The translations under genes and the position numbers were made by a program. 64,000 nucleotides of DNA, taken from contig NC_092671.1 in assembly GCF_964355755.1 (NCBI RefSeq), forward strand, positions 6,461,001-6,525,000, written 5' to 3'. Under the pieces are notes generated by a model, which saw only the letters and a list, made by a program, of their open reading frames with translations, ran no database searches and was not told where the DNA came from. This document shows positions 50,601 to 56,755 of this stretch, one piece after another (the stretch's first letter is position 1; each line of letters opens with the position of its first letter). Source of the stretch: Antedon mediterranea (Eukaryota > Echinodermata > Crinoidea > Comatulida > Antedonidae).

Positions 50601-53600
50601 GCACGTCTACCTAAACAGCCTCTGTATACTTTGTTAGAGTATACAAATACCTAATTAATTACCTACACAATTGCATCATAAGTGCCTGAATATTACTATT
50701 ATATTACTAGAATAAATGCATGTTGGAATTTACTCACACTATTTGAATACTAAACTTAGTCTATTCATTGAATCAAGGAGTTATAATCTTAGGTTTGTGT
50801 AAAATATATACACAATAACAAATCCATGGGCGCAGCCATTTTGTATGACAAATAGAGGGCGCACTACATGACGATCTATCACGAGCATGGTAGCCTCGTG
50901 TATACAAATTAATCAAGTGTGAACTGTAGGATGAACTATTTTATACAAACTGTTAACTAGAAACTATCTTCTATAAACTAAACATTACTAAATCTATCTA
51001 AACATATTTTGTTAATACAAAGAAGGTTTATCACAAAAGTATATATTATAACATTATATGGCATAAAATCCTAGTTCAAAGATTGTAACACAATACTATT
51101 CAATAGGCTTCCTAACTGCACATTCCATGAGTCAAGGTTAACCCAAAACAAATGTCTAGGCCTATGAATGCAATCATCTTAAAATACAACATTAATGTTT
51201 CTTAAACATAACAGAATCTTATAAATGTATAACAAAGTAATATATGTATAAAGTAGAGTAATTACCTTTTAATCAGATCTTTAATTAAGTAAGAGACAAA
51301 ACTATCTGCTTCCTTGACCGGTTCATGAATACAAAAGAAAGAAAATCATTTGAAAAAGACTGTTACAATTATAGGGGGCAGTAACACCTATAGGGGGCAG
51401 TATTTAATTATCACATGATTAGATTAATCCCCACATCTATATATGGGTCCATCACATTTTTTGTCACATAAACTTTTATAGTGTAGACAGAGCTTTAGCC
51501 ATGCATTTTATTTGTTAAAAGAGTATTCGTCAGTAATACTCATTACTCGTGCAACATTATTATACATAGGCTATATACGCTAAACGACAAAAGCCAATCC
51601 AAACTGTTAGCTAATTTTGTTCCATAAACATACAATTTGCCTAGTTTGTACATTACATAAAGATTATAGTGTAGAAACGAACAAGTTTTGTTACCTATTT
51701 CAAAATGTAATCAAGTATACTGTGTAAGTCTGCAATTTTGATAGAAATAAGCATTTGATCTATCAGTCCTAAGAACATTTTTTAAGTGCAAGGATTTAAA
51801 ATGCATAAAGGTGTAGGCAATCTGAAAGCGGGCACTAGATAAATTAAACGCCTCCCTTAAATTATATTGGCCGTTTCCACTGCCGAAGTGTTAAAGTCAA
51901 TATTACAGTATATATAGTTAAACACAATTGAACAAAATAGTTACCAATTACTTACGATACTTTGTCTATATTGTTTTTCATCTAGCTGACGGTTTGACCG
52001 TTGCTTTAGACGTCCATACAGATAAGTACACTCCAATAAGCGAGGGTAAACAAGTGCCATCGGATGTTGGAGTGAAAGTACAACTTCATAATGCAACGGA
52101 ACCACCTTATGTTTATGAACAAGGCGATACTATAGAGCCGGGGACGCACACACAGATAGGTTTCACAAGAGAAGAGGTAAACATATTTCCAAAGAATGTA
52201 TAGTAAATTAATATTAATTATATTAATTATTATATATTATTTTAATTATATCGAATTTGAATCCCTGTCAACGTAACGAAGACAGTCACGTGGTTTTTGA
52301 TCCGCCGACTGAACAAAATATCGTTGTTCTATTCCAACTATTCCATTGAGAAGAAAGTCAACTTTCAAAGCATGTCCAGATGAATGGTTATTCATACGTA
52401 GGCATCTAGTGTCTTGTTCTTAGCAATTTTAATTAATGTAGGCCTATCTTATTCTCATATTATCATTTTTTTCTTTAAAAAACCAAAACAGGTCATTGCT
52501 TTACCAGAACCATATGGAACATGCCACACATTAGGAGTAACTGAATACGGCTACTTCGAACATTTTAGTTATTCCGGGTGTCGTATTGAATGCGAAACAG
52601 AAGCTGTTCGTCAAAAGTGTGGTTGTAGGCTGGTAGAACAACCAAGTAAAAATTCAATTCCAGCAGTGTGTGCTATAGAGAAATATGAATGTGCTGTTCA
52701 AGAACTTGGTGAGTTCTCATAGGTGGATAAAGGTATAGACAAACTGTGAATTTGATACCCTTGCTTAAATTTTACAGCTTCAGTAAACTGCATAACGCAA
52801 ATAATAGATGGCCACAATTCGGCTCTGGTTTTATTGCGAAATGTAATGTCTTTCAATATATCAACTTCAATCAAATATTTGTAGTTCAACTATTATAGTC
52901 GGCCTAGTTCAAGCTAATTCAGCCTTTGATACATTTTTATTCATAAACCTATACATAGATGGTCTGCTAAGATATATCCTCGAGGGATATATTTTCTCAA
53001 AGTCCTAAAAGAGACTACTGTAAATTCACTAACTTGTGCGTCTATAGGGTCATAGCCATTGGCTCGGTATAAGGTGTAATCACAGCGCCCTCTATAAATC
53101 GATTTGGACAAAAATAGATCACCGCTGGTCTAATAATACTACTGTATAAAACAAATTTCGCTAGAAAATACAGTATAACGTTTTTCATTCTTGTGGAAGA
53201 TATTGTTTAATACTGAAAGTTGTAGAACCGCCTTTAAGAATAAAAATTAGCTATTATGCTTAGGATCGATTCAAATTATACGTGGGCTCAGTATGTTTAA
53301 TCTGTTCTGAATAAAATGAAATTGCGCCCTCTGTTGATCTGAACATAACAGGAATACATCTTTTTTTTCTGATTTTGTAATTTTGTAATTTTGTAGTTGT
53401 AATGTGTGGTATTTCCAATCTGCAGGGTCAAATGTCAAATCAGGGGTTATACTGATCGAATTAACTCATGTTTACATTATCATATGTGATTATAATAATT
53501 ATTTGTTTTTATCAGGGATGTTTTTAGAGCCTGTCTCACTGTTTTAACCATCTTTGATTTATTCAATAGATAACTACACTTATGGACATTCAGATTTTGA

Positions 53601-54487
53601 ATGCAGTTGCCGACTACCATGTTCTTCGGTAGTCTATCCACTCACGTTGTCCTCGTCCAGACTTAATCCTAGCTTTATGAGTTATGATCTAAAGCAACGT
53701 TTCCAAGATGAAAAGTACAACGAATCGTATGTCAAGTAAGTAAACTATATAGATGGCGCTGTAGTATTTAAATTATAAATATGAATACAAATCCGATCTT
53801 GCAGAAAACCGTTTCAGAACGTAAGCTCCACCTGTATTGCGCCCCCTATATTCATAATAAGATATGATAATATGGCTCTGGGCGCCCTCTAACTGATTTT
53901 CAGAAAAGAAAAAGTTTTCGCACCCAAGCCTAACAGCACATACCTCACCATAACAAGTTTTTTTTTTTGCCAGAGCTAACATTATGAAGGTCAGTGTTTA
54001 TTACAACCAACTCAGCTATCAACGAGTTCTGCAAGTTCCTTCTCTTGACTTTTTCACTCTCTTATGTAAGTATTTGTTATAATTTATAATTATTATATCT
54101 TTTTATTTTCTTCATTACAAACAAATTGTTTATGTAATGTTTTCATTGATTGATCCAAAATAAAAAATCCAACGGGCTATACTATCTGCAAAAAAATAAT
54201 TTCAGAGCTTCAAAATTTGCTACGTTTGATTAAAAACAAAGATTGTCTTCTTCGTTGATATATTTGTTTTTAAATCATAATAAACAGATGTAAACGAAAA
54301 CGTTTTAGCTTGATGTTTAAATTATAACTATTTTATTTACACAGCTCAAATTGGTGGTAGTATGGGATTATGTGTTGGGGCAAGTTTACTGTCAATGGTA
54401 CAATTGATCGATTTCTGTTTTGACGTCATTAAGGAGAAGGTCAGAGGTCGACTCATAAGGAAACGACAAAACATGGAGGACTTATGA
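23983..54487 (+). CDS. DEG/ENaC (ASIC-like) cation channel, complete, 8 exons
   Basis: Trimeric plasma-membrane sodium channel subunit of the degenerin/ENaC/ASIC family. Exons 23983-24511, 43253-43440, 48608-48737, 51986-52176, 52492-52708, 53570-53735, 53974-54065 and 54345-54487 join at GT-AG borders with consistent phases to 1,656 bp (551 aa, a usual family length). Order: ~100-residue cytosolic N-terminus, gating motif CHGL (88-91), TM1 (~105-122), LLFPAVTICN (146-155), CEFHGEKC, NCYTF, GTCH, GCRIEC, KCGC, ECSCRLPC (14 cysteines in the ASIC pattern), then TM2 with the selectivity motif GAS (516-518) and a short basic C-tail without a PY motif. The degenerin-site residue is Ser (LLSQIGG), as in ENaC; ASICs have Gly. 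Of the ASIC His pair before FPAV, the second is kept and the first is Glu. Ligand (protons, peptide, force) cannot be told. Intron 1 is 18.7 kb; introns 4-7 are under 0.9 kb. Confidence 0.95.
26113..26245. mobile_element. MITE, GCTCTGTCTACAC family (copy 5)
   Basis: 133-bp complete copy: TTAAGCTCTGTCTACCCTAT at left, ATAGTGTAGACAGAGCTTTA at right. The interior has AAAATGTGATGTGCCCATAT and GGGCTCATCACACATTTTTA. Confidence 0.9.
27609..28475. mobile_element. Harbinger-like non-autonomous element, 867 bp
   Basis: Ends GGGCCTGTTTCTGCTGAGCA and, inverted from the right, GGGTCTGTTTCTGCTGAAAA. ATA flanks both sides (3-bp duplication). The interior is full of AATCGATTATT/AACCGATTA words in both orientations near both ends, probably transposase-binding repeats. 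GGG ends with 3-bp duplications suggest PIF/Harbinger. No transposase frame. Confidence 0.7.
29852..30252. mobile_element. Harbinger-like foldback MITE, 401 bp, TTA target duplication
   Basis: TIR begins AGGCCCATTCACACTAGGAC and continues to GATAACGATCG; the right end is its inverse. The element is flanked by TTA on both sides (29849-29851 and 30253-30255). Inner parts are also inverted (CCAATCAAATGACGTCATGA against TCATGACGTCATTTGATTGG), so most of the element forms one long hairpin. TTA duplication and the GGCCCATTCACAC end fit PIF/Harbinger. Confidence 0.88.
33094..33265. repeat. Two-copy tandem duplication, ~90 bp
   Basis: Both copies carry AGAGAAGA.TTAAA, then ACTCTTTCCATTTTACCACT, then CTTTAATTAAA or CTTAATTAAA. 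They are diverged by several substitutions. Confidence 0.75.
33540..33580. repeat. A-rich tract, possible retroposon tail
   Basis: GAGGCAATAAA followed by ~30 A interrupted by single C. It may be the 3' end of an unidentified retroposed sequence on plus. Confidence 0.4.
35190..35295 (-). repeat. LINE/SINE 3' tail copy B
   Basis: The minus strand reads CTGAACCACTTTGGAAATCA, then CAGAATAAAGAAAGATTAAA, then AATAAATAAT, the same arrangement as 8150-8250. A 13-14-base run of C at ~35131 lies just to the left. Confidence 0.5.
37115..37195 (-). repeat. tRNA-derived SINE head (decayed)
   Basis: On minus, a B box (GGTTCGAGTCTCGCC) follows a weaker A box (TGGTGTGGGTGG) at tRNA-like spacing. The acceptor stem does not pair, so it is a relic and not a functional tRNA. 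Confidence 0.5.
38159..38405. repeat. 107-bp palindromic repeat, ~2.3 copies
   Basis: Units built from TCTAGAAAACTAAGATATCT and its inverse, separated by CACCCATCATCGGA-type spacers (ending at 38235 and 38342). Within a unit the arms are inverted around AGATCT, so each unit can fold on itself. Confidence 0.85.
38518..38560 (-). other. Penelope-type stem-loop motif (copy A)
   Basis: Minus strand: TTGATAATGA, a short stem-loop (CCCCATGATGGAG), then TCAAAACGTC. The same layout occurs at 61856-61895. Similar phrases flank Penelope-like elements in animal genomes, and it lies downstream of the Penelope relic on the same strand. A resemblance to a hammerhead core (CUGANGA-stem-GAAAC) is weak. Confidence 0.4.
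39060..39344 (-). pseudogene. Decayed C2H2 zinc-finger array
   Basis: Read on the minus strand with frameshifts and stops, the order is CGKSGNF, IHTREKQ, KQFKQSSHLRRSLRIYIGEK, HYECKCFENK, then HNKCEHFGNKFN. These are the linker (HTGEK-like), the F-HL-R-H finger helix and C-x2-C patterns of a tandem C2H2 zinc-finger protein. At least three fingers are traceable, all broken. It directly abuts the Penelope-like relic on the same strand. It may be a processed pseudogene fragment or a gene piece captured by the element. Confidence 0.6.
39345..40090 (-). pseudogene. Decayed Penelope-like reverse transcriptase
   Basis: On the minus strand, across several frames: the YLQIHGT..QMAPSFANLFMG block (40070-39985), YIGD in place of the catalytic YIDD (39952-39941), an HPTIKFT..SVDFLD block, MYLLPSSFHPRHCTKN, LRIRRICSS, and PEPSIIAFRRPSNLRD near 39350. 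Order and wording fit Penelope-like elements. At least one frameshift and several stops, plus the Asp-to-Gly change in the active site, make it dead. The GIY-YIG endonuclease that usually follows is not visible; zinc-finger sequence follows instead. Confidence 0.85.
41354..41778. mobile_element. hAT-like element, 425 bp, perfect 8-bp target duplication
   Basis: Left end CATAGTGGCCA, right end inverse CAGTGTGGCCA. ATATGATT occurs immediately outside both ends (41346-41353 and 41779-41786). About a dozen copies of TCTGGCATAAT (some CTAGCATAAT) crowd the element, as expected of hAT subterminal transposase-binding repeats. A run of ~38 T sits at 41587-41624. No transposase frame. Confidence 0.88.
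43253..43440 (+). CDS. DEG/ENaC exon 2: finger/thumb region of ectodomain
   Basis: Acceptor TATTTTGCAG, donor CTCTAT|GTAAGT, 188 bp, phase 1 to 0. It encodes an acidic, Trp-containing segment with N-glycosylation sequons (NFT, NIT, NMT, NTS). Confidence 0.9.
43516..44240 (+). mobile_element. GTCGG-repeat element, copy 1 (long, internally duplicated)
   Basis: Left end AGTCGCGTGGAAGCGACT, right end CACGCGACTTAATGGCTGTT then GGCCTTGTTT; AGTCGCGTG and CACGCGACT are inverted. After TAGTTCACTAT comes a (GTCGGTC/GTCTGTC) run, then CCGGTATCACTATGC. The second run at 44108-44205 repeats this order, so the copy is composite. Confidence 0.75.
44254..44437. repeat. 39-bp minisatellite, ~3.5 copies
   Basis: Unit TTTCAAGATTCGCTGCCTAC plus ACATTGTATTAGAAACGCC. 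Copies are nearly identical; the first is shorter and diverged. 39 bp is 13 codons, so overlapping frames stay open, with no known protein match. Confidence 0.93.
45470..45541 (+). tRNA. tRNA-like sequence, anticodon ATC, probably pseudogene or SINE head
   Basis: Exact A box (TGGTCTAATAG, 45477-45487) and B box (GTTCGAATC, about 45520-45529), and a T5 run at 45542, as for Pol III. D arm (GTCT/GGAC), anticodon arm with loop CTATCAA and T arm (CCGGG/CTCGG) form. The acceptor stem is poor (two mismatches plus G-U pairs). Anticodon ATC would read Asp codon GAU, which animals normally read with GTC. A functional tRNA is unlikely. Confidence 0.6.
45985..46242 (+). repeat. tRNA-derived SINE, ~255 bp
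   Basis: A box TAGTTGAGCTG (45991-46001) and B box GTTCGATTC (46031-46039) head the element. A unique body with TTATGGCACTTTCTACTCC follows. The 3' tail GGAAATAAAGAAAGAAACAA resembles the LINE-type tails at 8150 and 35200, so a LINE partner is plausible. Confidence 0.65.
46948..47041 (+). mobile_element. GTCGG-repeat element, copy 2 (short)
   Basis: AGTCGACAGCTCACTACGTC, then GGTCGGTTGGTC repeats, then GAGCACGCGACTGTAGC and GGCCTTGTTT. Same order and ends as copies 1 and 3, only ~95 bp. Confidence 0.75.
48122..48328 (-). mobile_element. GTCGG-repeat element, copy 3 (inverted)
   Basis: On minus: AGTCACGTGGACGCGACTCT, TAGTTCACTAT, GTCGG repeats, CCGGTATCACTATGCGTTTT, a unique spacer, then GAGCACGCGACTTATGGCTG and TTGGCCTTGTTT. 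It provides the clearest full-length structure of the family. Confidence 0.8.
48608..48737 (+). CDS. DEG/ENaC exon 3: CEFHGEKC / NCYTF block
   Basis: Acceptor CTATTTTAG, donor GCGG|GTAAGC, 130 bp, phase 0 to 1. CEFHGEKCGREDFDHVFT and GNCYTFN closely follow the ASIC C-F-G-C and GKCYTFN blocks. Confidence 0.93.
48877..49973 (-). repeat. 3' LTR of the element (minus orientation)
   Basis: 1,097 bp. Contains near one end two copies of TATAGGGGGCAGTA separated by a few bases, and one TAGGCCTA octamer, both shared with the other LTR. Confidence 0.95.
49957..50280 (-). CDS. Residual Gag-start/Pol-end fusion ORF of the LTR element
   Basis: 107 codons from ATG (50280). Residues ~5-27 form a likely coiled coil (VQRTVDELRAELEATRRAA). 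VYVLPEKKMRHFVG and VESFVED then resemble the start of Gag in Gypsy-type elements. The C-terminal part (DKLSLNRGV) runs over the polypurine tract into the LTR, where it stops, as the end of Pol often does. I infer a deletion that removed everything between early Gag and late Pol while keeping a frame. It has no enzymatic domain. A role in packaging is possible but unsupported. Confidence 0.6.
   Translation of the reverse strand: MASKASLRDVQRTVDELRAELEATRRAAHGNGNTVYVLPEKKMRHFVGAEGECVESFVEDDGTGDVYPDWPDDAGIDSENAEKILLVVNNIKFEDKLSLNRGVWGLI
50339..51435 (-). repeat. 5' LTR of the element (minus orientation)
   Basis: 1,097 bp, same length and, by eye, same sequence as the other LTR. As the 5' LTR of the minus-strand element it would contain its promoter. 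Confidence 0.95.
51497..51653. repeat. Flank duplicated at 8684-8836
   Basis: Immediately right of the split MITE. Shares CGCTAAACGACAAAAGCCAA, CTCGTGCAACATTAT and GCCTAGTTTGTACATTAC with the flank of MITE copy 3, so the two MITE copies were probably amplified together with this sequence. Confidence 0.85.
51986..52176 (+). CDS. DEG/ENaC exon 4: beta-ball/palm strand GLTVALDV
   Basis: Acceptor TTTTTCATCTAG, donor GAAGAG|GTAAAC, 191 bp, phase 1 to 0. Contains GLTVALDVHTDKYTP and VGVKVQLHNATEPPY, matching ASIC GL-I-LDI..EY.P and GIKVQIH..DEPP. Confidence 0.93.
52492..52708 (+). CDS. DEG/ENaC exon 5: thumb cysteine cluster
   Basis: Acceptor CCAAAACAG, donor CTTG|GTGAGT, 217 bp, phase 0 to 1. 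LPEPYGTC, SGCRIECET, KCGCRLV and VCAIEKYEC give seven of the 14 conserved cysteines. Confidence 0.95.
53570..53735 (+). CDS. DEG/ENaC exon 6: ECSCRLPC and start of last palm strands
   Basis: Acceptor TTCAATAG, donor GTCAA|GTAAGT, 166 bp, phase 1 to 2. ECSCRLPCSSVVYPLTLS corresponds to ASIC YCVCEMPCN..RY...LS. Confidence 0.93.
53974..54065 (+). CDS. DEG/ENaC exon 7: last palm strand and wrist before TM2
   Basis: Acceptor TTTTTTTTGCCAG, donor CTTAT|GTAAGT, 92 bp, phase 2 to 1. It encodes ANIMKVSVYYNQLSYQRV and VPSLDFFTLL. Confidence 0.9.
54345..54487 (+). CDS. DEG/ENaC exon 8: TM2, pore GAS motif, C-tail, stop
   Basis: Acceptor TTTATTTACACAG, 143 bp, ending TGA 54485-54487. SQIGGSMGLCVGASLLSMVQ holds the GAS filter; the tail KVRGRLIRKRQNMEDL is short and basic. 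Confidence 0.95.
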
Positions 54488-54983
54488 CATCAGATGGAAA
54501 ACATCGAGCTGTATTTAAGAAAGTGACTTTAAATGGAGCATACATTCAGGGCAAATTATTTAAAGCGCCCTTAACTGTCATCGTGTTGCATCGTGGTGTG
54601 TCTCATCGCAAGTCTGTAGTTGAATGTTTCTTGTGGCTCTGTGTTATATTTTGCAATAGTTTGAAAACAAAATACAACTGTCAAAGTTTTATTTTGTTTA
54701 AATTGAATTAGCAGTTAGCAGAAGGTGCTCAGAAGACATCATATAAGTTGCTACTCGTTACGCGATTGAGTAATACTGCCATCAACGGCTGCTGGTGAAA
54801 GAACGCACCCATCACTTTATCTCCATTTCATTGCTCGATGTTTTCATAAAAAAAATATTAGTTTAAAATAATATATTGATTAGCAATGTAATAATTTTGT
54901 ATTATACATATGTATTATGTTTTCGTTACAGTTGGAGTACTAGGCCTATGGCGTCAGTGTCCATGTCGGGGGCAATAGTGTAA

Positions 54984-54989
54984 AATAAA
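54984..54989 (+). terminator. Candidate poly(A) signal of DEG/ENaC gene (proximal)
   Basis: AATAAA about 500 bp after the stop codon. A second AATAAA at 55339-55344 would give a ~860-bp 3' UTR. Which is used cannot be told from sequence. Confidence 0.4.
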
Positions 54990-56709
54990 CTATACCGTCT
55001 ATTGACTGGCATCATGGGATAAACCCCAGAACATCTATCAGAATAGTATTAAACATGTATTAAGATGTACATACGTAATAGATAGTAACAATATCTTATG
55101 CACAATTATGTATCTATATAATAATGTACCTACAAAGACTTGAATGTATAATATACATATGTCCTTAGTACGGTAACCTGCCATTTTTATTGGCCATTCT
55201 CAGTTCTCTAAAACTTTAATCCTTTAGTTCTTTTTCTATTTGTTTGTTTATATATCTTTTTTATTATTATTAGTGATTAGTTAGTTATCTTTAGTACCAA
55301 TTATAATTTTTCTCCGGGCATAATTGAGGTACCTTTCAAATAAACCTGTATGAATATTAAATTTAGCAACATATTTCCATGTTTCTACTTAAGATTATGA
55401 TATATAATTTTAACGTCCTGTGATAGTACTTTTTCTTTTATTCTAAAGTTATTTTAATATTTAATAATTTAAATAATCAGCAACGTTTTATATTCATTGA
55501 TGATAGACCCAAAAATAAACTTATTTTTCTGCAGTTACCGTACTGCAGTGTGTACAACTACAACGTATGTTTCAATGTGGTAGTTTATGAGGCAGTCACT
55601 GCAGTAAAAACAATGTGTTACCAAACAATCTTGCTAAATAATTACTGCTGTACTGCAGTTAAATTACGGTATAAAATGATTTAATATTTATTGTACAGCG
55701 ATGCTATAACATGTATATGAATGCGAGTATATAGAGTTTTAATTATTTAAAAATTTATCAGTTTTGTGTTTCGAATCATGATTAAGGTACGATGTAAAAC
55801 CAACAAAAGGTAACAGGTTTAAGTTTAATTCGATAACTAGCACAGATTGTAGCTTTTACAAATTCTATAATATTTAGATTATATAACCAGTTGAAATAAA
55901 TATCCCGTTCTTCCTGTAGGCCTATGTACAAAAAAATCGGCTGGGCCGATAACTCCTTTTGGGATGTATATTCCTGTCCAAAATATAGGCCTACTAATTT
56001 ACGCTAGCGTAGACCAGGCAACGCACATTTACACAGTACTTTAATAATAATTAAAAATTTGCTAAATAAATTAGATAAACATGAGTTTTAATTATCAATA
56101 TACTACAAAAAGACGTTAGTTTCTGAATACATTAAGCAATATATACTTCCCTGTAAACAAACAGTAAAACCATTAGTAAATTAATGAATTGTTTTAAAGA
56201 GTTGTAACTAGAATTGATATGTAATAGGTTGCCAAGAAATATGTACATTTATAACTAATTGTTAATGTTAATCATTGTACAAAGGGATATTCCTGCCTAC
56301 ACAAATTACTGAGGACATTTGATAATCGAGCGAATCTGTATGTATACCCCAATACATGGTCAGCATTATGTGGTGGAATAATATTATACCTTTAGACCAG
56401 CATTGTTCTCGGCTACAGCATTGCAGTGGTGGCACATGGATTTAACAATAGGCCTAGAGTATAATACAGTTGCTTTAAAACAGCAATTTTCAACATAATC
56501 ATATTAATAGTGAGCTGTGGATTTACAATGATATGTATAGCAAGATGTGAATTGCTGGTACAGTATTAAAGTCGATCGAAACAGCAAAAGCTCTAAAATG
56601 CTGTGATTAAAGTATATATACTGTACCTACTTCAATAATTAAGTTATCATTATTGATCAGTACAGCAGCCGTTTAACTCATCTTCACACTGCTGATATTG
56701 TCATTAGGG

Positions 56710-56755
56710 TAATTGATGGAGTCGAACCACCGCCCAGATCGTAGACCAATCGAGT
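56710..56755 (-). repeat. Possible tRNA-derived fragment
   Basis: Minus strand has a perfect B box and T arm (GGTGGTTCGACTCCATC) but no convincing A box or acceptor stem. Probably a SINE remnant. Confidence 0.3.

Larger units (their letters stand above)
48877..51435 (-). mobile_element. Non-autonomous LTR retrotransposon, 2,559 bp, Gypsy-like
   Basis: Two LTRs of 1,097 bp (48877-49973, 50339-51435), TG...CA ended, identical wherever I compared. TCTA at 48873-48876 and 51436-51439 is a 4-bp target duplication. Read on minus, the 365-bp interior starts (after ATT) with TGGTGTCAGAAGTGGGAT, an 18-nt match to the 3' end of tRNA-Leu with CCA (50335-50318), the primer-binding site. It ends with the polypurine tract AACAGGGGAG (49984-49974). 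Only a short frame remains, so protease, RT, RNase H and integrase must come from a full-length relative. Insertion is recent. Confidence 0.95.
48769..51496. mobile_element. MITE, GCTCTGTCTACAC family (copy 6), split by LTR element
   Basis: Left part 48769-48876 (TATAAAGCTCTG..GACATCATCATGTCTA), right part 51436-51496 (TCTATATATGGG..GTGTAGACAGAGCTTTA). Removing the 2,559-bp insertion and one TCTA restores an arrangement colinear with the uninterrupted copies. Confidence 0.93.
48738..51985 (+). other. DEG/ENaC intron 3 (3.2 kb)
   Basis: Consists almost entirely of a MITE split by an LTR retrotransposon, followed by a flank duplicated from 8684-8836 and ~330 bp of unremarkable AT-rich sequence. 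Confidence 0.85.
52177..53973 (+). other. Short DEG/ENaC introns 4, 5 and 6
   Basis: Introns 52177-52491, 52709-53569 and 53736-53973. Introns 5 and 6 contain several GCGCCCTCT-type words (53083, 53325, 53880, variant 53845). No other element recognised. Intron 7 is 54066-54344 and unremarkable. Confidence 0.8.
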
